64,000 nucleotides of DNA from Rhodobacteraceae bacterium M385 (GTDB lineage: Bacteria > Pseudomonadota > Alphaproteobacteria > Rhodobacterales > Rhodobacteraceae). Positions 59,899 through 64,000 of the stretch are shown here, piece by piece. The notes beneath the pieces were generated by a model. It did not search any database. It had not been told where the DNA came from and saw nothing but the letters and a program-made list of their open reading frames with translations. The first letter of the stretch is position 1; each line of letters opens with the position of its first letter. A program made the translations under genes and the position numbers. The stretch is taken from positions 2,046,001 through 2,110,000 of the forward strand of contig CP081102.1 in NCBI GenBank assembly GCA_025141835.1. The letters are read 5' to 3'.

Positions 59899-61425
59899 CT
59901 AGCCTTCAAGCAGCAGAAGTTGCAGAGCCGCGCGACGGGCGATGTCTTCCAAACCGACGGCCCGGAACAGAACCAGCGCGTCGGTGGTGTCGTCGGCATC
60001 AGCGCTGCCGCCTGCGAGGGTTTGGGCGGCCCGCAAAAGCGCCTCTCCCAAGCGGTTTTGCTGCTGATAGGGCGTGTAGCGATGCGGAGGGAGCGGGTCG
60101 GCGAAGGCCGCAGCCACAGCGCGGCCAAGAATTGAATTGCCGGGCAGATCATCGGGCGGCAGCCCTCGGGCGATGGCGAATGCGAAGCGCTCTGCGGCAT
60201 CTTGGGGCACGGCGGTTTGGGCCACTTCCTCGTAGATCGGCGACAGCAAACCGACCCGCCGCGCAAGGATGCCTGCATCGCCCACCAGCGGCGTGCGCAA
60301 CAAACGATCCGCATAGATATCGGCGAAAGCGACCTGCAAGCCCGCCGCCCCCATCGCGTCCCATGCCGGGACCAGTCGACGGCTGGTTTCCACAGGATCA
60401 CCGGCCAGAAGGGCGGCATCGAAGGCTTGTACCGCCGCGACCCGATCCCAGACCGCGCCCGAGGCCGATGGCGCCTGCGCCGTATAGATCGCCAACCATT
60501 GTTGCGGCGCAATGGCACCCGAGCGGGTCAGTCGCTCGGCGGCATCAAGTTGCGCCCGCCAGCCCGCCAGAACGCTCAGGTCGGCGTGAACGAAGGCCAG
60601 GGGCAGACCGGTGGCATCGGGGCGCTCGGCGATGGCCATGCGCATCTGGAACTCCAGCGCGGTCAGGTTCGCGTCGGGCGGCAGCGGAGGCTCCCCCTCG
60701 AACAATTCAGGGTCAAGGAAGCGGGTGATCAGGTCACCCTCGGGCTCGGATATCTGGCCCAAGGCTTCCCCCGTGCCCAACAAAAGGGCGGCGGCGGGCC
60801 AATCTCCGCCGCGTGCGAGGCAAAAGATCTGCGCGGGCAAGGTTGGGGCGATATCGGGGTTGGCGTTCATCGCGGCGCAAGCGCGGGTGGCCCGATCGGT
60901 CAGTAAGGAGACATCGAACCAGCGCCGGAACACCGCCGGCGCCGTGGGCCCTGCCCTTTCCATCAAGGCTTGCGCCGGGTCCAACGCGCCGCGCATCAGC
61001 AACATATCAAGGCGGGCAAGAAACAGGTCCGACCCCTCGGGTGAGGCCCCTTGCGGCGGCGCTAATTCTGCCAAGGCCAAGGTCTGCGTGAAGCTTTGCA
61101 TCGCAGGCAACCCCTGCACCGGTTGCGCCCGCATCAAAGCCGCCAAGGTGGCCGTATCCGACGCGCCCCAAAGGTCCGAAGGCAAGCCGGTGATCGTGCT
61201 TGGCAACAGCCCCACGGCGTCGAGTTGGATCGCATCCAACGGCAGCACCGTGATCGCCGGGATGGAGGCATCGGTGGCGATATTGGCATGGGGCCGTGTG
61301 ATCGTATCGGACAACCAATCGGGCGTGCCCAAGGGAGGTAGATCGCTGGTGTTAATCTCTTGCGCCGCCGCCAAGCCCCCGAAAACGCAAGCGAAAACGC
61401 ATGTCTTAACGCCTTTAATCCACAT
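59899..61425 (-). CDS. Unknown exported protein, helical
   Basis: This 508-residue protein starts with a short signal peptide (MWIKGVKTCVFACVFGGLAAA, cleavage before QEI) from the ATG at 61425. The mature part is alanine/leucine-rich and reads as many amphipathic helices, reminiscent of TPR-like solenoids, without clear sequence repeats. No domain is recognised. It lies between a 44-residue membrane protein (11-base overlap) and xerD (3-base gap), so the three genes are probably one transcript. The role is unknown. Confidence 0.75.
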   Translation of the reverse strand: MWIKGVKTCVFACVFGGLAAAQEINTSDLPPLGTPDWLSDTITRPHANIATDASIPAITVLPLDAIQLDAVGLLPSTITGLPSDLWGASDTATLAALMRAQPVQGLPAMQSFTQTLALAELAPPQGASPEGSDLFLARLDMLLMRGALDPAQALMERAGPTAPAVFRRWFDVSLLTDRATRACAAMNANPDIAPTLPAQIFCLARGGDWPAAALLLGTGEALGQISEPEGDLITRFLDPELFEGEPPLPPDANLTALEFQMRMAIAERPDATGLPLAFVHADLSVLAGWRAQLDAAERLTRSGAIAPQQWLAIYTAQAPSASGAVWDRVAAVQAFDAALLAGDPVETSRRLVPAWDAMGAAGLQVAFADIYADRLLRTPLVGDAGILARRVGLLSPIYEEVAQTAVPQDAAERFAFAIARGLPPDDLPGNSILGRAVAAAFADPLPPHRYTPYQQQNRLGEALLRAAQTLAGGSADADDTTDALVLFRAVGLEDIARRAALQLLLLEG

Positions 61426-61549
61426 CCAACTCAACCGGTTGTGTGACGGTTTGCACATCGGGCTGCATCAAGCCCGAATAGGCATATCCCACCAGCGCAA
61501 TCGCGCTCAGTAGAAGTAACACCAAAATCAAAATAATGATCCGCCCCAT
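61415..61549 (-). CDS. 44-residue single-span membrane protein
   Basis: The frame encodes MGRIIILILVLLLLSAIALVGYAY followed by SGLMQPDVQTVTQP and an acidic end. Residues 3-24 are a membrane anchor, and the short tail should be periplasmic. The ATG at 61549 lies about 8 bases after a GGA; upstream codons overlap aroK antisense and were rejected. The 11-base overlap with the exported-protein gene suggests coupling. Function unknown. Confidence 0.65.
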   Translation of the reverse strand: MGRIIILILVLLLLSAIALVGYAYSGLMQPDVQTVTQPVELDVD

Positions 61550-61682
61550 ATCCGGTCCACCTGCCCTTAGAAAAATCAGCATCCGACGCCATTGGATGCC
61601 TTCGACGTTTGCCGCCGCTTGCGACATCATATAAGCCATGGACGGCGAGAATTCGCCACTGATCGAGGGATTTTTTTCAACC

Positions 61683-62258
61683 ATGGGCGAAAGCGTGCCA
61701 CAGGTACCGGGGAAACTGGTCAAAAGCGTTGTGCTTATTGGCATGATGGGCGCCGGAAAGACCGCGATCGGCCGGGCGCTGTCATCTATGTTGGACGTGC
61801 CGATGCACGACTCGGATGTTGAAATCGTACAATCTTCTCAGTTGACCATCGCCGAGATCTTCGACCGCTACGGAGAGCCCTTCTTTCGCGAAAAAGAGGG
61901 GCAAGTGATCGAACGTCTGTTGGGCGGTCCGCCTTGCATCCTGTCCACCGGCGGCGGCGCTTGGCTATCGCCCGCCAACCGCGACATGCTTTTGGCGAAG
62001 GCCACTGTAGTCTGGCTCGAGGCCGACCTGCCGCTGCTATGGTCAAGAGTACGGCACAAGACCCACCGCCCGCTTCTGCACACCTCGAACCCGCGGGCCA
62101 CCCTTGCCGAACTGCTTATGGACCGGACCCCCGCCTACGCCCTTGCGCCTGATAAGGTGACGGTCCAGCCCGATTGGTCTATCGACGCCACCGCCGACAA
62201 AGTGATGGACATCCTGCGCCACAACGGAACGCTGCAAAAGGACCCCGCCGATGATTGA
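61683..62258 (+). CDS. aroK: Shikimate kinase
   Basis: AroK phosphorylates shikimate with ATP. From the ATG at 61683 the protein has 191 residues with the P-loop LIGMMGAGKTAIGRAL (residues 18-33), the acidic pair HDSDVEI (Asp43, Asp45), FREKEGQVIERL (shikimate-binding Arg) and STGGGAWLSP. RPLLHT holds the lid arginine. An ATG at 61638 would add 15 residues; neither start has a strong ribosome-binding site. The 3' end overlaps aroB by 8 bases. Confidence 0.94.
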   Translation: MGESVPQVPGKLVKSVVLIGMMGAGKTAIGRALSSMLDVPMHDSDVEIVQSSQLTIAEIFDRYGEPFFREKEGQVIERLLGGPPCILSTGGGAWLSPANRDMLLAKATVVWLEADLPLLWSRVRHKTHRPLLHTSNPRATLAELLMDRTPAYALAPDKVTVQPDWSIDATADKVMDILRHNGTLQKDPADD

Positions 62259-63363
62259 TACTGTCCGAGTTGAGCTTGGCGACCGTGCCTATGATGTCGA
62301 AATCGGCTCAGGCCTGATCGCCTCTGCCGGTGCCCGCATCGCGCCCCTTTTAACCCGGCCCAAGGTCTGGATCGTCACGGAAGAAACCGTCGCATCCCTG
62401 CACCTCGACGCCCTGCGGGCGGGTCTCTCCGCGGCCGACATCGAAAGCGACGCGCTGATCCTCCCCCCCGGAGAGGCCACCAAATCATGGCCGCACCTGC
62501 AACGGGTCGCCGACTGGCTGTTGACCGAACGGGTCGAGCGTGCCGATATCGTAGTGGCTTTCGGCGGCGGCGTGATCGGCGATCTCGTGGGCTTTGCCGC
62601 TGCCATCCATCGCCGCGGCATTCGTTTCGTGCAGATCCCCACATCGCTTTTGGCGCAGGTAGATAGCTCCGTAGGCGGCAAAACCGGGATCAACGCCGCT
62701 CAAGGCAAAAACCTCATCGGGGCTTTCCACCAACCCGCTCTGGTGTTGGCCGATATTGATGTCCTCGGCACGCTCGAGAGCCGTGATTTCCTTGCCGGCT
62801 ACGGCGAAGTTTCCAAATATGGCATGCTCGGCGATGGCGCCTTCTTCGAGTGGTTGGAAATAAACGGCCCCGCCATGGCCCAAGGCGACGCGGGCCTGCG
62901 CCAGGAAGCGGTGAAACGCTCGGTCCAGATGAAAGCCGATATCGTCGCCCGCGATGAAACCGAACAAGGCGACCGGGCACTCCTCAACCTCGGCCACACC
63001 TTTTGCCACGCCCTAGAGGCCGCCACCGATTACTCCGACCGCCTCCTTCACGGCGAAGGCGTCGCCATTGGCTGTGCGCTGGCGTTCGAGCTCTCTTCTC
63101 GCCTCGGCCTCTGCTCCCAGGAAGACCCGTCGCGTGTACGCGCGCATCTCGCCGCCATGGGCATGAAAAAAGACCTCCACGATATTCCTGGCGACCTCCC
63201 GGATGCATCCACCCTCGTGGGGCTTATGGGACAAGACAAAAAGGTCGTCGCAGGCCAACTCCGCTTCATCTTGGCCCGTGGCATCGGTGATGCCTTCGTC
63301 ACTGCCGATGTCCCCACCGACGCCGTCTTGACCTTACTGCAAGACGCCCTCGCCAGCCAGTAG
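62251..63363 (+). CDS. aroB: 3-dehydroquinate synthase
   Basis: AroB cyclises DAHP to 3-dehydroquinate using NAD and a metal ion. The 370-residue protein has VVAFGGGVIGDLVGFAAA (NAD-binding), PTSLLAQVDSSVGGKTGIN, GYGEVSKYGML (metal-ligand Glu) and NLGHTFCHALE (metal-ligand His) plus HGEGVAIG. With aroK it forms the usual aroKB pair. Confidence 0.96.
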   Translation: MIDTVRVELGDRAYDVEIGSGLIASAGARIAPLLTRPKVWIVTEETVASLHLDALRAGLSAADIESDALILPPGEATKSWPHLQRVADWLLTERVERADIVVAFGGGVIGDLVGFAAAIHRRGIRFVQIPTSLLAQVDSSVGGKTGINAAQGKNLIGAFHQPALVLADIDVLGTLESRDFLAGYGEVSKYGMLGDGAFFEWLEINGPAMAQGDAGLRQEAVKRSVQMKADIVARDETEQGDRALLNLGHTFCHALEAATDYSDRLLHGEGVAIGCALAFELSSRLGLCSQEDPSRVRAHLAAMGMKKDLHDIPGDLPDASTLVGLMGQDKKVVAGQLRFILARGIGDAFVTADVPTDAVLTLLQDALASQ

Positions 63364-63378
63364 AGCGCGCCGCTCCCC

Positions 63379-63412
63379 TCTTCATCTTGGCCCATACAAC
63401 TCACTCCCCCGT
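63379..63412. repeat. Partial copy of the dispersed repeat lead after aroB
   Basis: CTTCATCTTGG-n3-ATACA here matches the lead of copy 1 (3714 onward), but the GGGGC-AGC-GCCCC hairpin is absent. It starts 16 bases after the aroB stop. Confidence 0.35.
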
Positions 63413-63557
63413 CGCGCCACACGATCCCGCCCGAGATTGAAACGCCCCGACCGGGACCCACCTGCCCCGTCCGCGACCGACCCGCTAATGTCGCATTCAG
63501 ACTTGCCCGCCTGCGCCCCGTGACCTCAGATGACCCCAACCCACAGGAGGCACAGCG

Positions 63558-64000
63558 ATGAAATCCCATACCCGTGTTTGCATTATCGGCGGCGGCGTCG
63601 TCGGCTGTTCCGTGGCCTACCACCTGACGAAATTGGGCTGGTCCGATGTAACGCTGCTGGAACGCTCGGAACTCACATCGGGCTCCACCTGGCATGCGGC
63701 GGGCGGGTTTCATACGCTGAATGGTGACACCAACATGGCCGCGCTTCAGGGCTATACCATCCTCCTCTACCGGGAACTCGAAGAACTCACCGGCATGTCG
63801 TGCGGCCTCCACCACGTGGGCGGCGTCACACTGGCCGACACGCCGGAACGGCTCGACATGCTCAAGGCCGAACGCGCCAAGCACCGCTTTATGGGGCTCG
63901 AGACGGAAATCGTCTCGCCCGAGGAAATCGCGAAACTTGCGCCTATCACCAACATCGAGGGCATCCTCGGTGGGCTCTATGATCCGCTGGATGGACACTT
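63558..64000 (+). CDS. FAD-dependent dehydrogenase of the dimethylglycine/sarcosine type (cut by right edge)
   Basis: The first 147 codons are present. The N-terminus is a Rossmann FAD site: VCIIGGGVVGCSVAYHLTKLG, then TLLERSELTSGSTWHAAGGFH, in which the histidine region is where such enzymes attach FAD. HHVGGVTLADTPERLDMLK continues the DAO fold. The family includes dimethylglycine and sarcosine dehydrogenases with C-terminal folate-binding domains; whether those are present cannot be seen. A perfect AGGAGG lies 7 bases before the ATG. The gene is separated from aroB by 194 bases. Confidence 0.85.
   Translation, partial: MKSHTRVCIIGGGVVGCSVAYHLTKLGWSDVTLLERSELTSGSTWHAAGGFHTLNGDTNMAALQGYTILLYRELEELTGMSCGLHHVGGVTLADTPERLDMLKAERAKHRFMGLETEIVSPEEIAKLAPITNIEGILGGLYDPLDGH

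Overview
The window looks like a stretch of the main chromosome of a Rhodobacteraceae (roseobacter-group) alphaproteobacterium. The support is the gene content and order: class II (B12-dependent) ribonucleotide reductase NrdJ, class II DAHP synthase, the OlsBA ornithine-lipid acyltransferases, the CtrA-pathway phosphotransferase ChpT, S9 with an acidic N-terminal extension, LpxI in place of LpxH, and a dimethylglycine/sarcosine dehydrogenase-type flavoprotein. Most genes are GC-rich and densely packed, with many ATGA and TAATG overlaps. No rRNA, insertion sequence, prophage or CRISPR array was seen. One tRNA gene, tRNA-Pro(UGG), is present.

Layout. 1-1.8 kb: end of a polyamine-type ABC permease pair (potC cut by the left edge, potB) and a small zinc-ribbon membrane protein. 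2-3 kb: rplM-rpsI with a terminator. 3.3-9.5 kb: speD, a PaaI thioesterase, an ECHDC3-like crotonase, an M32 carboxypeptidase, ctaA, trmJ and a divergent ThiE-like protein. 9.5-14.3 kb: olsB-olsA, DUF3553, chpT, and the yicC-gmk-gamma-carbonic-anhydrase operon. 14.4-22.4 kb: a PAS_5 protein, aroG (class II), a GlxA-type regulator translationally coupled to an unknown anchored protein, glnE, and ybaK. 22.4-36.9 kb: the envelope/translation block pyrH, frr, uppS, cdsA, dxr, rseP, bamA, ompH, fabZ, lpxA, lpxI, lpxB on the minus strand, interrupted by a plus-strand Hint-domain gene between pyrH and frr; miaA is divergent from pyrH. 37-44.8 kb: an AraC-type regulator followed by a peptide-type ABC importer (Tat-exported binding protein, two enlarged permeases, fused double ATPase). 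44.9-47.4 kb: modABC. 47.7-51.4 kb: nrdJ. 52-55.5 kb: tRNA-Pro, DUF192, a double cold-shock-domain protein, pdxH, fabI and gpt. 55.7-56.6 kb: an AT-rich orphan trypsin-like protease gene, the best candidate for recently acquired DNA. 56.8-64 kb: a VOC protein, a CorC/HlyC-type CBS protein, xerD, an unknown exported protein with a small membrane protein, the divergent aroK-aroB, and the start of a flavin dehydrogenase.

Pathways represented: lipid A and outer-membrane assembly (lpx genes, fabZ, ompH, bamA, rseP), isoprenoid/undecaprenyl and phospholipid precursors (dxr, uppS, cdsA), ornithine lipids (olsBA), the shikimate pathway at two places (class II DAHP synthase, and aroK-aroB), nucleotide supply (gmk, pyrH, gpt, nrdJ), nitrogen control (glnE), molybdate uptake and peptide uptake.

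No clearly new multi-gene system was found. The points most worth a second look are the orphan protease, the Hint gene splitting pyrH and frr, the unusual peptide permease architecture, a 13-bp TTAA-nGCCG-TTAA motif that always lies in one orientation, a CtrA-type site in front of the ornithine-lipid genes, and a dispersed GC-hairpin repeat next to stop codons. All family calls come from reading translated sequence by eye; no database search was possible.
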